Notes: a model not told the origin generated them from the letters alone. Shown: positions 26,726-36,241, counted from the first letter of the stretch. The stretch: DNA of 64,000 bases from Verrucomicrobiia bacterium (GCA_022072455.1 JAJVHY010000007.1:62001-126000), one strand, 5' to 3'. A program made the numbers and translations.

Positions 26726-27664
26726 TTAATTGCTCGTGGTAACGATCGGGGCCGTGACCACTGCCGGCGTTGGCGTCGGCGCGGTGGTCGTCGCTTGTTG
26801 CGGCGCGCCGGGGATCATCAATTTCTGGCCGACCATGATGCGTTTCGGGTCGGAGATGTTGTTGGCCTTCAACAACTGATCCACGGTGACCTTGTGTTTC
26901 TTCGCGATGGTTGCCGGGGTTTCGCCAATGTCCACGACATGCACTGTTTGGCCGCCTTCGACGTAGGCGCCGGGTTGCCATTCCGCATACGTGGTGGGCG
27001 CGATGCCGGCTTGCGCGGTGGTGGTCGCCACGGCGGGCGCGGTGCCAGCCGGGATGGTGAGCTTCTGGTTGATCTTCAACGCGTCGCTGGTCAGGTTGTT
27101 GGCCTGCTTGATGGCCGTCACGCTGACGTTGTGCGCTTTCGCGATCTTCCAGAGCGAGTCACCAGACTTGACGACATAGGCCGGGCCAGTAACGGCCGGG
27201 ACCGCGGCATCGGCGGCCGGCGCGCCGGCCGGTGGCGCTGCGGCAACCGGGGCGGTGGTCGGCTCGGCTTTGACCGGAATGGTCAGCTTCTGGTTGATCT
27301 TGAGGATCGAGGTCTTGGTCAGGTTATTGGCGCTGGCCAATTCCGCCATGCTGACGCGTTCCGCACGCGCGATCTTCGAGAGGGTGTCGCCTTTTTTGAC
27401 CACGTAGCTCCGGCTTACGACCGGCGCGGGCGCGGGCGCGGGCACACTCGCGATGGGCTGAACAGGAGCCAACGCTGGTACCATGGCCGTTGGATCCGGC
27501 GGTACAACTGTCGCAGGGCCGGTGGGGTCCGTGGGCGTGGTTTCGTTGGCGGCTAACTCGGGTGCACCTGTTTTGGCGCGGGAGCATCCTTCAAAAATGA
27601 AGATGCCGCCGATCACCAGCACGTGCAGGGCGACGACGATTAATACGACTTTCGATACTTTCAT
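26726..27664 (-). CDS. Triple-LysM cell-wall-binding protein within the dcw cluster
   Basis: A 312-residue protein with an N-terminal membrane segment (VVLIVVALHVLVIGGIFIF) followed by EGC, which could be a weak lipobox, then a Pro/Ala/Thr-rich linker. Three LysM repeats are visible: YVVKKGDTLSKIARAERVS (about 87-130), YVVKSGDSLWKIAKAHNVS (about 162-205) and VHVVDIGETPATIAKKHKVT (about 241-285). LysM domains bind GlcNAc in peptidoglycan. No catalytic domain follows. Lying between murD and ftsW, it is a candidate division-associated wall-binding protein; that role is an inference from position. Confidence 0.85.
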   Translation of the reverse strand: MKVSKVVLIVVALHVLVIGGIFIFEGCSRAKTGAPELAANETTPTDPTGPATVVPPDPTAMVPALAPVQPIASVPAPAPAPVVSRSYVVKKGDTLSKIARAERVSMAELASANNLTKTSILKINQKLTIPVKAEPTTAPVAAAPPAGAPAADAAVPAVTGPAYVVKSGDSLWKIAKAHNVSVTAIKQANNLTSDALKINQKLTIPAGTAPAVATTTAQAGIAPTTYAEWQPGAYVEGGQTVHVVDIGETPATIAKKHKVTVDQLLKANNISDPKRIMVGQKLMIPGAPQQATTTAPTPTPAVVTAPIVTTSN

Positions 27665-27722
27665 TGTTTCCTTTTGAGCTATTGGGTTTGGTTTGGTTGG
27701 GTTGATTGTTTTTGGCTCTGGC

Positions 27723-27781
27723 GTTGTAGCCGCAGCACACGCTGCGGGTGAATCCGCCGAAGCGCACGCTTCGGCTACAAC
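27723..27781. repeat. REP pair (REPIN-like) abutting the murD stop
   Basis: Two hairpins, CCGCAGC-acac-GCTGCGG and CCGAAGCG-cac-GCTTCGG, are flanked by the inverted ends GTTGTAGCC and GGCTACAAC. The GTAG foot on the right (27778-27775 on the minus strand) supplies the TAG stop codon of murD. Same family as 2033-2059 and 47967-48024. Confidence 0.8.
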
Positions 27782-29130
27782 AGCGTTAGTACAGCTTCCT
27801 TGAATTTGTCCCCGCGGTCCTCATAGTTCGCAAACATGTCAAAGCTGGCGCATGCCGGTGACAACAACACGGTGTCCCCCCGGCCCGCTTGCGCGGTTGC
27901 CACGCGAACGGCTTCCGCCATTGTCGCGGCGCGTTCGCACGGCGTCACGTCACTCCATGCGGTCACCATTTTGTCGCGTGCTTCGCCGATGAGCACGGCC
28001 ACTTTGACTTTTTCCGCAATCACCTCCTTGATGCTGGAGAAGTTCAGTCCCTTGTCCCGGCCGCCGGCAATCAAGACCACCCGGCCTGGCAACGCCCGCA
28101 ACGCCTTCTCCACTGCGTCCACGTTCGTCGCCTTCGAATCGTTGATAAATGTCACCCCGTCCTTCACCGCGACTACTTCGCCGCGGTGCGGTTGCGGGCA
28201 GTACGAACAAATCGCCTCGCGCATCGCAGCGACCGGCAACTTCATCGCCAGTCCCGCCGCGAACGCCGCCAAAATGTTCTCCGCGTTGTGCAACCCGCGC
28301 AGGTTCGTCTCGTCCATCTTCATCAAAATGCCGTTGCACTCCGGCAACCGGCACCAAATCGTCTGGCCATCCGTCCAATCCACGCGCAAGTCCGCCTCCT
28401 GCCCGTACGCGCTGACGGTGATCACCCGCGATTTCGGCCGGCAACCCACCTTGTTCATCCAGGCCAAGACCGACGTACTCACGATGGCGTAATCCTGCGA
28501 CGTCTGATTCTCGAAAATGCGCGCCTTCGCTTTCGCGTAGGCTTCCATTGAACCGTGCCGGTCAATGTGGTCCGGCGTCAGGTTCAACCAAATCGCCACG
28601 TCCGGGCGGAACTGCTCGATACGCTCCAATTGGAACGAACTCGTCTCCAACACCACCGCATCCAACCCCGCGCTCTGCTCCACCGCCGCAGCGAATGCGT
28701 TTCCGATGTTACCGGCGGTGGCGGTCCGCTTGCCGGCGGATTCGAGCATCGCGTGGATCAACTCCGTCGTCGTCGTCTTCCCGTTCGTGCCGGTAATCGC
28801 GACGATCGGGCACAGGCAATACCGGTAGGCGAACTCCAACTCGCTCAAAACCGGCGTCCGCTGCCGCACCAACTCCGTCACGAGCGGGCGCTCGGGCGCA
28901 ATGCCGGGACTCAACACCGCCAAATCAAAATGCGCCGCCACGTCAAACCGGTTGCCCAGCTCGACGCGCACCCCGAGCTGCCGCAGCCGGTTGGCGCGTT
29001 CCACCAATTCCTCGGTATCCCCTTCGTCACGCACCACGACGCGCGCGCCGTCCCGTTGCAGCAATTCCGCGGCGGCCATCCCGCTCCGGCCCAGCCCCAA
29101 CACCACGACATCCTTGTCTTTGAGTTCCAT
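27775..29130 (-). CDS. murD: UDP-MurNAc-L-Ala--D-glutamate ligase MurD
   Basis: Adds D-Glu to UDP-MurNAc-L-Ala. 451 residues from MELKDKDVVVLGLGRSG. Motifs: ITGTNGKTTTTELIHAML (P-loop), NLTPDHIDRHGSMEAYA and the C-terminal INDSKATNVDAVEKAL. It starts two bases after the mraY stop. The stop codon TAG lies in the foot of a REP-like element, so the native 3' end may have been altered by the insertion. Confidence 0.96.
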   Translation of the reverse strand: MELKDKDVVVLGLGRSGMAAAELLQRDGARVVVRDEGDTEELVERANRLRQLGVRVELGNRFDVAAHFDLAVLSPGIAPERPLVTELVRQRTPVLSELEFAYRYCLCPIVAITGTNGKTTTTELIHAMLESAGKRTATAGNIGNAFAAAVEQSAGLDAVVLETSSFQLERIEQFRPDVAIWLNLTPDHIDRHGSMEAYAKAKARIFENQTSQDYAIVSTSVLAWMNKVGCRPKSRVITVSAYGQEADLRVDWTDGQTIWCRLPECNGILMKMDETNLRGLHNAENILAAFAAGLAMKLPVAAMREAICSYCPQPHRGEVVAVKDGVTFINDSKATNVDAVEKALRALPGRVVLIAGGRDKGLNFSSIKEVIAEKVKVAVLIGEARDKMVTAWSDVTPCERAATMAEAVRVATAQAGRGDTVLLSPACASFDMFANYEDRGDKFKEAVLTLL

Positions 29131-29132
29131 GG

Positions 29133-30239
29133 TTACCTTAGTTTGAGTGTTGCCAATCCCAACAACGCGAAAATGACCGACAAGATCCAAAACCGGGTCG
29201 TGATCTTGGTCTCGCTCCAGCCGAGTTCTTCAAAGTGATGATGAATCGGCGTGCGCTTGAAAATCCGGTAGCTCTTGCCGCGCAGCTTGCAGCCGGCCAC
29301 TTGAATCACCACCGACGCCGCCTCCATCACGAAAATGCCACCGACGATGATCAACACGAGTTCCTGTTTGATCATCAGCGCGATCGCCCCAATCAACCCG
29401 CCAATCGCCAGCGACCCGGTATCGCCCATGAACACCTCGGCCGGGTGACAGTTGAACCAGAGAAAACCGAGACTCGCGCCGATCAACGCCGCGCATACCA
29501 CCGTCAACTCCGCCGCGCCGGGCACAAAAGGAATCGTGAGATAGCTCGCGAGCTTCGCGTTACCGGCGACGAAGGTCATCACGGTGAACGCCAGCGCCGC
29601 CGTCAACGTGCAGCCAATCGCCAGGCCGTCCATGCCGTCGGTCAGATTCACAGCGTTGGACGCGCTCGTCAGGACGAACGCAAACCAGATGAGCATGAAA
29701 ATCCCCATGTCCAGAATCACCGGCAACTTCACGAACGGCAGATAAAATTGCCGGGCAATCTCGCCAACCGTCGGATGAAACCCGAGATACACCCCCAGCG
29801 CGATGCCGCACAACATCTGGGCCGCGAACTTTGTTTTGCTGCTGATGCCCTTCGAGTTGCGTTTTGTAACCTTCGCGAAGTCATCAAGGAAACCAACGAA
29901 GCCCAAGCACAACACCGTCGCGAGGCAGAGCAACACGAGCGGATTATCCGGTCGCGCCCATAAGATCGTCGCGTCAATCACCGCCCACAAAATCAACACG
30001 CCGCCCATCGTGGGCGTGCCGGTCTTATGCCCGTGTTTCTCCGCGAGCGGCCCGAGATCATCGGCCCCGCGAATCGGCTGGCCGAATTTCAACTCGGCCA
30101 ACTTCCGAATCATCCACGGCCCGGTCACGACACAAATCAGCATTGCCGTGATCGCGGCAAAAACCGCGCGGAACGTCGTGTACTGAAACACGCGCAACGG
30201 AGTGAAATACTCCGTCAACTGACTCAAATAAAACAGCAT
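29133..30239 (-). CDS. mraY: Phospho-N-acetylmuramoyl-pentapeptide transferase MraY
   Basis: Integral membrane enzyme that transfers phospho-MurNAc-pentapeptide to undecaprenyl phosphate, making lipid I. 368 residues, about ten membrane segments. Conserved motifs: RGADDLG and GTPTMGGVLI near the N-terminus, GFLDDFAKV (Asp pair), NLTDGMDGLAIG, FMGDTGSLAIGG and the C-terminal PIHHHFEELGW. Typical length and fully syntenic between murF and murD. Confidence 0.97.
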   Translation of the reverse strand: MLFYLSQLTEYFTPLRVFQYTTFRAVFAAITAMLICVVTGPWMIRKLAELKFGQPIRGADDLGPLAEKHGHKTGTPTMGGVLILWAVIDATILWARPDNPLVLLCLATVLCLGFVGFLDDFAKVTKRNSKGISSKTKFAAQMLCGIALGVYLGFHPTVGEIARQFYLPFVKLPVILDMGIFMLIWFAFVLTSASNAVNLTDGMDGLAIGCTLTAALAFTVMTFVAGNAKLASYLTIPFVPGAAELTVVCAALIGASLGFLWFNCHPAEVFMGDTGSLAIGGLIGAIALMIKQELVLIIVGGIFVMEAASVVIQVAGCKLRGKSYRIFKRTPIHHHFEELGWSETKITTRFWILSVIFALLGLATLKLR

Positions 30240-30268
30240 CTCCTTGTTTCCTGCTTACCGCTCCCCAA

Positions 30269-31660
30269 CTACTTCAGTTCAAACGCCGCCAAAACTTTTT
30301 CCAACTGCATACCCCGCGAACCCTTCAACAACACAAAATCCCCGTCGCGCAACAACCAGCGCAACAAATCCGCCGCCTGCTGCGCGTCACTGACCGGTAA
30401 CACGCGATGCGATTCCATTCCGCGGCTGACCGCGCCATCCGCGATCCAGCGCGCGTTCGGGCCAACCGTGACCAGCAACGCCAACTGACTCTGCGCTGCC
30501 AGCGCGCCAATTTCCAAATGCGCCGGGCGGGAGTGTTCGCCGAGTTCGAGCATGTCGCCGAGCACCGCGATCTTGCGCCCCTTACCGGGCGTCTCGCGAA
30601 TCATCCGCAAGGCGGCCGTCATCGAAACGACGTTGGCGTTGTAGCAATCGTTGACGAACCGGATGCCGGCGCGCGTGACTTCCTGCATCCGCATGCCGGG
30701 GAACTCCATCGTTTCGAGGCCTTCCCGGATTTCGTCGAGGTCCATGCCCTGCATGTAACCGACCGCTGCCGCTTGCAGCGCGTTGTAAATCTGATGCCGG
30801 CCGAGCGTGCGCAGCCGGATGTAAACGTCCTCGCGTTTCTTCGCGATGTTCAGCCGGAACTTCACGTCGCCGTTGATCTTGATCTCGCTGGCGCGGATGT
30901 CCGCAAAATTTTCGATGCCGACGCTGACCACGGCGGCGCGGGTGCGCGCGCGGAGTTCGGCGAACCATTTGTCATCCGCGTTCAACACCGCCAACCCCTC
31001 CCCATTCGCCGGCAACCCTTCGAGGAGCGCGCCTTTTTCTTTGGCCACACCGGCTTCGCCGCCGAGGAACTCGGCATGCGCCAGCCCGATGTTGGTGATG
31101 ACGCCGACTTCCGGTTTGCAGAAGCCGGTCAGTTGCGCGATCTCGCCGGGATGACTCGTGCCCAGCTCGAACACGCCGAAATCATATTCGGGATTGAGCT
31201 TCAGCAGATTCAACGGCAGGCCGATGTGGTTGTTCTTGTTGCCCTCGGTCTTGATGACGTTGAACCGCTGGCCGAGGACGGCCGCGATCATTTCTTTCGT
31301 CGTCGTTTTCCCGGACGAGCCGGTAATTCCGATGACGCGGGTAGTGGGGGGCATTAGCCGGCGGTAGTTCGTTGCGAGTTTGTGCAGCGCGGTGAGGGTG
31401 TTCTGGACTTGGAGAAGCGCAAGAACACTAGGCGAGTTGGCTGCACGGGTAGGATGGTGCGAGACTACCGCCGCGGATGCCCCCCGCTGCGCCGCGTCAT
31501 CCAAAAATTCATGACCGTCAAAATGTGGGCCCTGCAAGGCGATGAAACAATCGCCGCGTTCGAGCGCCCGCGTGTCGGTGCTCACTTGGCGCACCGGCTG
31601 GTCCGGGTTGCCCTGGATCAATTCCGCACCGCAAAGTTCGGCAAATTCAGCTAGGCGCAT
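30269..31660 (-). CDS. murF: UDP-MurNAc-tripeptide--D-Ala-D-Ala ligase MurF
   Basis: Adds D-Ala-D-Ala, the last cytoplasmic precursor step. 463 residues from MRLAEFAELCGAEL. Motifs: STDTRALERGDCFIAL, GITGSSGKTTTKEMIAAVL (P-loop), GTSHPGEIAQL, NIGLAHAEFLG and VNDCYNANVVSM. The ATG at 31660 has AGGTGG at the right distance; the GTG three codons earlier is rejected. It overlaps the end of murE by ten bases. Confidence 0.96.
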   Translation of the reverse strand: MRLAEFAELCGAELIQGNPDQPVRQVSTDTRALERGDCFIALQGPHFDGHEFLDDAAQRGASAAVVSHHPTRAANSPSVLALLQVQNTLTALHKLATNYRRLMPPTTRVIGITGSSGKTTTKEMIAAVLGQRFNVIKTEGNKNNHIGLPLNLLKLNPEYDFGVFELGTSHPGEIAQLTGFCKPEVGVITNIGLAHAEFLGGEAGVAKEKGALLEGLPANGEGLAVLNADDKWFAELRARTRAAVVSVGIENFADIRASEIKINGDVKFRLNIAKKREDVYIRLRTLGRHQIYNALQAAAVGYMQGMDLDEIREGLETMEFPGMRMQEVTRAGIRFVNDCYNANVVSMTAALRMIRETPGKGRKIAVLGDMLELGEHSRPAHLEIGALAAQSQLALLVTVGPNARWIADGAVSRGMESHRVLPVSDAQQAADLLRWLLRDGDFVLLKGSRGMQLEKVLAAFELK

Positions 31661-33147
31661 TGTTTCCACCTGGAACCCAGATTCATGAAATAGTCTTCCA
31701 CCACTTGCCGGTCGTTGAACGGCACGACCGTGTCGGTGAATTCCTGATAAGTTTCGTGGCCTTTGCCGGCGATGAGGACGCTGTCGCCGGGGCGCGCGAG
31801 GTCGAGCGCGCGCTCAATGGCTTCGCGGCGATCAAGGATCACTTGATACCGGTTGCGTTTGTCAGCCGGGTAGCCGGCTTCGATCTGCTGGACAATCGCG
31901 CGCGGATCTTCGGTGCGCGGGTTGTCGCTCGTGAGAATGGAAAAGTCCGCGAGTTCGCAGGCCGCCGCGCCCATCGGCGCGCGTTTGCCGGTATCACGGT
32001 CGCCGCCGCAGCCGAAAACACAAAGCAACCGGCCTTTGGTCAGTTCGTTGACGGTCAACAACACGTTGCGCAACGCGTCTTCGGTGTGCGCGTAGTCCAC
32101 GTAGACGTGGAAAGGTTGGCCGGTGTTGAGCCGTTGCAGCCGCCCCGGCACCGCCGGCATGTGCGCGAGGGCACGTTCGGTGGTCGCGAGGTCAATGCCC
32201 AACGCGTAGGCTGCACCGATGGCAGCGAGCGCGTTGTGAACATTGTACCGGCCGTTCAATGGCAGCAATACGGGCACGCAGCCCTGCGGGGTGCGAACGA
32301 CGAAGTATGTTCCGTCCGCTGACACACGAACATCGGTCGCGCGAATGGTCGCATCACCTAGGACGCCGTACGTCACGACGGCGTTTTCCCCACCCAGGCC
32401 CGCGATCAATCGGCGTCCATACTCATCGTCCGCATTCACCACCGCACGGCCGCGTTTCCGCATTGCGCCCAGCGAGGCGAACAGCCTCGACTTGGCTTTG
32501 AAATAGTCTTCCATCGTCTGGTGGTAATCGAGATGGTCTTGCGAGAGATTCGTGAAAATCGCGACGTCGTAATCAATTCCGTCCACCCGGTGGAGGTCGA
32601 GCGCGTGCGAACTGACTTCCATCGCCACCCCACCGCAACCGGCCCGCAACATCTGGCTCATCAAATCTTGAATCTCGACCGACTCCGGCGTCGTCCGCGC
32701 AGCCGGGATGATGCGTTGGCCGACTTGGTATTGGACGGTGCCGAGCAAACCCGCGCCGATGCCGGCGGCTTCCAGAATTTCCCGCACCATGAAGGCGGTC
32801 GTGGTCTTGCCATTCGTGCCGGTCACGCCGACGACTTTGAGTTGCTGCGACGGATGATTGTAGAACCGTGCTGCCGCCAACGCCAACGTCAGCCGGGCGT
32901 CCTGCACCTTGATGCGGGTGGCGCGCGGATTCATCCCGGTTTCGCGTTCACAAACGATGGCGGTCGCACCGCGTTCGACGGCGGATTCGACGAACCGGTG
33001 GCCGTCGGTGTTTTCGCCACGCATGGCGACGAACAAGTTGCCGGGCATGACGCGCCGCGAATCGTACGTGATGCCGGTGATATCGCGGTCGAGCGAGCCT
33101 TCGACGGTGAGGGTTTTGACGGTTTGGAGAATGTCGGTGAGTTTCAT
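31651..33147 (-). CDS. murE: UDP-MurNAc-L-Ala-D-Glu--meso-diaminopimelate ligase MurE
   Basis: Adds the third stem-peptide residue. 498 residues. Motifs: GITYDSRRVMPGNLFVA, VTGTNGKTTTAFMVREIL (P-loop) and MEVSSHALDLHRV, where Lys carbamylation chemistry follows. TSDNPRTEDP is the decisive site: DNPR is the signature of enzymes that take meso-diaminopimelate rather than lysine. The start overlaps the ftsI stop by one base. Confidence 0.96.
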   Translation of the reverse strand: MKLTDILQTVKTLTVEGSLDRDITGITYDSRRVMPGNLFVAMRGENTDGHRFVESAVERGATAIVCERETGMNPRATRIKVQDARLTLALAAARFYNHPSQQLKVVGVTGTNGKTTTAFMVREILEAAGIGAGLLGTVQYQVGQRIIPAARTTPESVEIQDLMSQMLRAGCGGVAMEVSSHALDLHRVDGIDYDVAIFTNLSQDHLDYHQTMEDYFKAKSRLFASLGAMRKRGRAVVNADDEYGRRLIAGLGGENAVVTYGVLGDATIRATDVRVSADGTYFVVRTPQGCVPVLLPLNGRYNVHNALAAIGAAYALGIDLATTERALAHMPAVPGRLQRLNTGQPFHVYVDYAHTEDALRNVLLTVNELTKGRLLCVFGCGGDRDTGKRAPMGAAACELADFSILTSDNPRTEDPRAIVQQIEAGYPADKRNRYQVILDRREAIERALDLARPGDSVLIAGKGHETYQEFTDTVVPFNDRQVVEDYFMNLGSRWKQCA

Positions 33148-34868
33148 CAGAGCTGCGCTACTTTCTTCTCTTCGGGCTCGGCAAATTGCGGCGGGATGGC
33201 GAGGTATTGGGTGACCTTTTCAGCCACGCCACGGAAGACCGGCCCCGCGACGGTGCCGCCGTAGTACGAACCGCTCGTGGGATTATCCAACGAGACCAAA
33301 ATGGAAATCTCCGGGTCCGCCGCCGGCAAGTAGCCGATGAACGAGGAGTAATATTTGCGAACGTATTGGCCGTTTTCGATTTTCTGCGCGGTGCCGGTTT
33401 TGCCGGCGGCGTCGTAGCCCTTGACCGCGGCCTTCGGGGCCGTGCCGTCAGCAGCCGGCACTTTGCGGAGGGCTGCCGCCATGAGAATGCTGGCGCGCGG
33501 CGTAATCGGCTGCGCGATTTGTTGCGGCGGGTAGGTCAGCAACGGGACGTTGTTTTCGTCCACGATGGATTTAATGATCTGCGGTTTGAAGAGCCGGCCG
33601 CCGTTGGCCATGGCATTGACGGCCATGATCATTTGCAGCGGCGTCGCAGCAATTTCGTGGCCCATCGGAATGCGGCTGATCGAAAGCGGCGTCCATCGGG
33701 TCAGCGGATGTGCGATACCGGAAACCTCCCCCGGCAAGGCGATGCCGGTCTTGCGGCCGAAACCGAAGTTGCGGATGTACTGGTAAAGCTTGGCGGCACC
33801 GAGGCGTTGAATCGCGATTTTGGCGGCGCCAATGTTGCTGGACTTGTAGAGAATTTCCGAGACGCTGAGAACGCTGTACGGATGGGCATCGTGCAGGATG
33901 CGGCCGCCGTAGAGCCACGCGCCGTTTTCGCAGTCGAACCGGTCGTCCAGCCGGATGGTGCCTTCGTTGAGCGCACCGGAGGCGACCACGATTTTGAAGG
34001 TCGAGCCCGGTTCGGCGACGTCACTGACGCAGCGGTTCCGCCGGGAATCGGCGGGGGCGTTGCCGGGTTGGTTGGGGTCGAAGGTCGGCCGGGAACTCAT
34101 GGCGAGGATTTCGCCGGTCTTCGGACGCGTGACGATGATGACGCCGGCACTCGGATGGAATTCCGCCATCGCCTTGTCGAGTTCGGTCTCGGCAATGTGT
34201 TGGATGACTTGGTCAATGGTGAGCACGACGTGAAAGCCGTCGCGCGGGCCGATGCCTTCGGCGCGTAAGGCGCGGATTTCCCGGCCTTTGCGATCGCGTT
34301 CGATGACTTCGTAGCCAGCCAGGCCTTGGAGGTATTGTTCGAGGACGGACTCGATGCCTTGAACGCCCCGGTGTTCGTTGTCCACGAAGCCGAGGACGTG
34401 ACTGGCGAGCGGGCCGTTGGGGTAAGTGCGGAGAAGTTGGTCTTCGAACACCAAGCCGCGAATGTTCAGCGCCTTGATTTGGGCGATAGTGTCTTCATCG
34501 ACTTTGGTTTTGAGGCGCACGTACTTGCCGGACCCGGTCAGCTTCGCCTGCAACACCGCGAGGTCCAGCTTGAGGAACGGCGCGAGTTTCTGCGCGATGG
34601 CCGGGGCGTTGGAAGCCGTAATGCTCGGGTCGGCTGCAACGATGCGGACGGACTGGCTGTTGGCGAGCAAGTTATTGTTGCAGTCCCGAATTTCGCCACG
34701 CCGACCTTGCCGGCGGACGACTTGTTCGCGGTTGGATTCGGCGACGCCGGCCAGTTCCGTGCGGCGGAAGACCTGCAAGTCCACCAAGCGACCGGCCAAC
34801 GCGGTGAACGATAGCGAAAGACAGAGTACAACAGCGAGGGCACGTTGTTTGTGAGTCCACCCACTCAT
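33147..34868 (-). CDS. ftsI: Division transpeptidase FtsI (PBP3)
   Basis: Class B penicillin-binding protein that cross-links septal peptidoglycan with FtsW. 573 residues: anchor ALAVVLCLSLSFTALAG (about 10-26), dimerisation/pedestal region, then the transpeptidase domain with STFK at 289-292, SSN in YKSSNIGAAK and KTGTAQK. No PASTA domain follows. The start at 34868 overlaps ftsL by ATGA; the longer open frame lies within ftsL. Confidence 0.95.
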   Translation of the reverse strand: MSGWTHKQRALAVVLCLSLSFTALAGRLVDLQVFRRTELAGVAESNREQVVRRQGRRGEIRDCNNNLLANSQSVRIVAADPSITASNAPAIAQKLAPFLKLDLAVLQAKLTGSGKYVRLKTKVDEDTIAQIKALNIRGLVFEDQLLRTYPNGPLASHVLGFVDNEHRGVQGIESVLEQYLQGLAGYEVIERDRKGREIRALRAEGIGPRDGFHVVLTIDQVIQHIAETELDKAMAEFHPSAGVIIVTRPKTGEILAMSSRPTFDPNQPGNAPADSRRNRCVSDVAEPGSTFKIVVASGALNEGTIRLDDRFDCENGAWLYGGRILHDAHPYSVLSVSEILYKSSNIGAAKIAIQRLGAAKLYQYIRNFGFGRKTGIALPGEVSGIAHPLTRWTPLSISRIPMGHEIAATPLQMIMAVNAMANGGRLFKPQIIKSIVDENNVPLLTYPPQQIAQPITPRASILMAAALRKVPAADGTAPKAAVKGYDAAGKTGTAQKIENGQYVRKYYSSFIGYLPAADPEISILVSLDNPTSGSYYGGTVAGPVFRGVAEKVTQYLAIPPQFAEPEEKKVAQL

Positions 34869-35248
34869 CGCGAGACCACCTGTCGGGGTTTGGTTGACGG
34901 CGCCGGGCGGACCGCCGGCAGGAAGCGCGTATCCCATTCGGGACCGGGTTCGAGCAGCCGGATGGTCTGCGCCTCGCGCGGGGCAACAAGGCCAAGACCA
35001 TAGTGCTGGCAGCGGGCTTCGAGCCAGGCCGGCGATTTCAGTTGGGCGAGTTGCGCGGCGAGCATCGTGTTGCGTTTTTCGCTGGCGAGCAGCGTCGCTT
35101 CGCGTTTCTTGATCTCGTCGCCGAGCCGGTAGATCTGGTTTTTCTGCCAGACATAACCGACACCAATGGCGCCGATGCTCATACAGGTCAGGAGCGATCT
35201 GGCGACTGTGCCAAACCGCAACGGCTCGCGTTTACGATTACTTCTCAT
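34865..35248 (-). CDS. ftsL: FtsL-like divisome protein
   Basis: A 127-residue bitopic protein between rsmH and ftsI, the invariant place of ftsL. A basic N-terminus (MRSNRKREP) is followed by a membrane segment (LLTCMSIGAIGVGYVW) and a coiled coil of about 40 residues (YRLGDEIKKREATLLASEKR) ending in a short hydrophobic motif (YGLGLVAP). FtsL sequences are poorly conserved; the call rests on size, topology and synteny. Confidence 0.82.
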   Translation of the reverse strand: MRSNRKREPLRFGTVARSLLTCMSIGAIGVGYVWQKNQIYRLGDEIKKREATLLASEKRNTMLAAQLAQLKSPAWLEARCQHYGLGLVAPREAQTIRLLEPGPEWDTRFLPAVRPAPSTKPRQVVSR

Positions 35249-35261
35249 GCTTCAAATTTCC

Positions 35262-35293
35262 CCGGTGGCCGTTTCCTTGGTAACGGCCACCGG
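35262..35293 (-). promoter_or_regulatory. Perfect 12-bp hairpin in front of ftsL
   Basis: CCGGTGGCCGTT and AACGGCCACCGG form a perfect stem in the 63-base gap between rsmH and ftsL. Read on the coding strand the eight-base loop is ACCAAGGA, which holds an AAGGA Shine-Dalgarno-like core, though it is too far from the ATG to serve ftsL directly. There is no T-run. It may be an attenuator, a processing site or a repeat; the sequence does not decide. Confidence 0.55.
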
Positions 35294-35311
35294 CGGGGTT
35301 CCCCACCCCCA

Positions 35312-36241
35312 TTAAACTTTTTCGGCCACGCGCAATTTTGCGCTTCTAGCTCGCGGGTTCTGCCGGATCTCCGACTCCGTGGCGGTCACCGGTTTGCGGG
35401 TGATGACCCGCAACACTGCTTTGCGCCCGCAGGCGCAAATCGCTAACGCTGGCGGACAAACGCATCCCGTGCTCAACTGCACGAAAAACTGCTTCACGAT
35501 GCGGTCTTCCAACGAATGAAATGATATGACGGCGAGCCGGCCACCGGATTTCAACAGGTTCACCGCGCCAGCCAGACCGCGCTGGAGATTATCCAGTTCG
35601 CGATTCACCGCGATCCGCAACGCTTGAAACACGCGCGTTGCCGGATGGATGGCGTTACCGCGTTTCGGCCCGAGCACCGACTCGACGACGCGCACCAAGT
35701 CGCTGGTCGTTTCCAGCGGCCGGACAGCGCGTTCCCGGTCGATGTGTTGGGCGACGGCGCGGGCACGGCGTTCTTCGCCGTAGACCCGAAAGATCCTCGT
35801 CAACTCGTCCACACTCGCTTGCAAAAGAACATCTTTGGCAGTGATACCGGCTTCCCGGTTCATCCGCATATCCAAAGGGCCTTCGCGTTGGAAGCTGAAG
35901 CCGCGAGACGGTTCATCGAACTGGCGCGAGCTGACACCCACGTCGAACAACATTCCGTCCACCGCTGTTACTCCGGCACTCATTAACACCTGTTCAACAT
36001 CTGCGAAGTTCGCGCGCACCAATTGCACGCGGTCTCCAAACCCCTTGAGTCGGTCGCGACTGACTGCCTGGGCCTCCAAGTCCCAGTCCAGCGCGATCAA
36101 CTTCCCATCTGGATCAGTCGCCCGCAGAATCGCTTCTGCATGGCCGCCACCGCCCAGCGTGCAGTCCACATACAGACCGCCGCGGCGTGGCTGTAACTGT
36201 TCCACTACTTCCGTCAGCAGAACCGGCGTGTGGTAGGTCAT
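35312..36241 (-). CDS. rsmH: 16S rRNA (cytosine(1402)-N(4))-methyltransferase RsmH
   Basis: Methylates N4 of C1402 in the ribosomal decoding centre. 309 residues from MTYHTPVLLTEVV. Motifs: DCTLGGGGHAEAIL (methionine-binding glycine loop), DGMLFDVGVSS, GPLDMRM, NRELDNLQRGL and AVISFHSLEDRIVK. The C-terminal region has a cysteine cluster (CVCPPALAICACG). Upstream in-frame codons extend to 36289, but the chosen Met matches the family. Confidence 0.96.
   Translation of the reverse strand: MTYHTPVLLTEVVEQLQPRRGGLYVDCTLGGGGHAEAILRATDPDGKLIALDWDLEAQAVSRDRLKGFGDRVQLVRANFADVEQVLMSAGVTAVDGMLFDVGVSSRQFDEPSRGFSFQREGPLDMRMNREAGITAKDVLLQASVDELTRIFRVYGEERRARAVAQHIDRERAVRPLETTSDLVRVVESVLGPKRGNAIHPATRVFQALRIAVNRELDNLQRGLAGAVNLLKSGGRLAVISFHSLEDRIVKQFFVQLSTGCVCPPALAICACGRKAVLRVITRKPVTATESEIRQNPRARSAKLRVAEKV

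Noticed and set aside
5721-34268. Many long antisense frames (for example 6193-7527, 22746-24248, 25721-27556, 33186-34268)
   Set aside because: They oppose well-supported genes, have Arg/His/Asp-rich translations typical of GC-rich complement frames, and show no family motifs.
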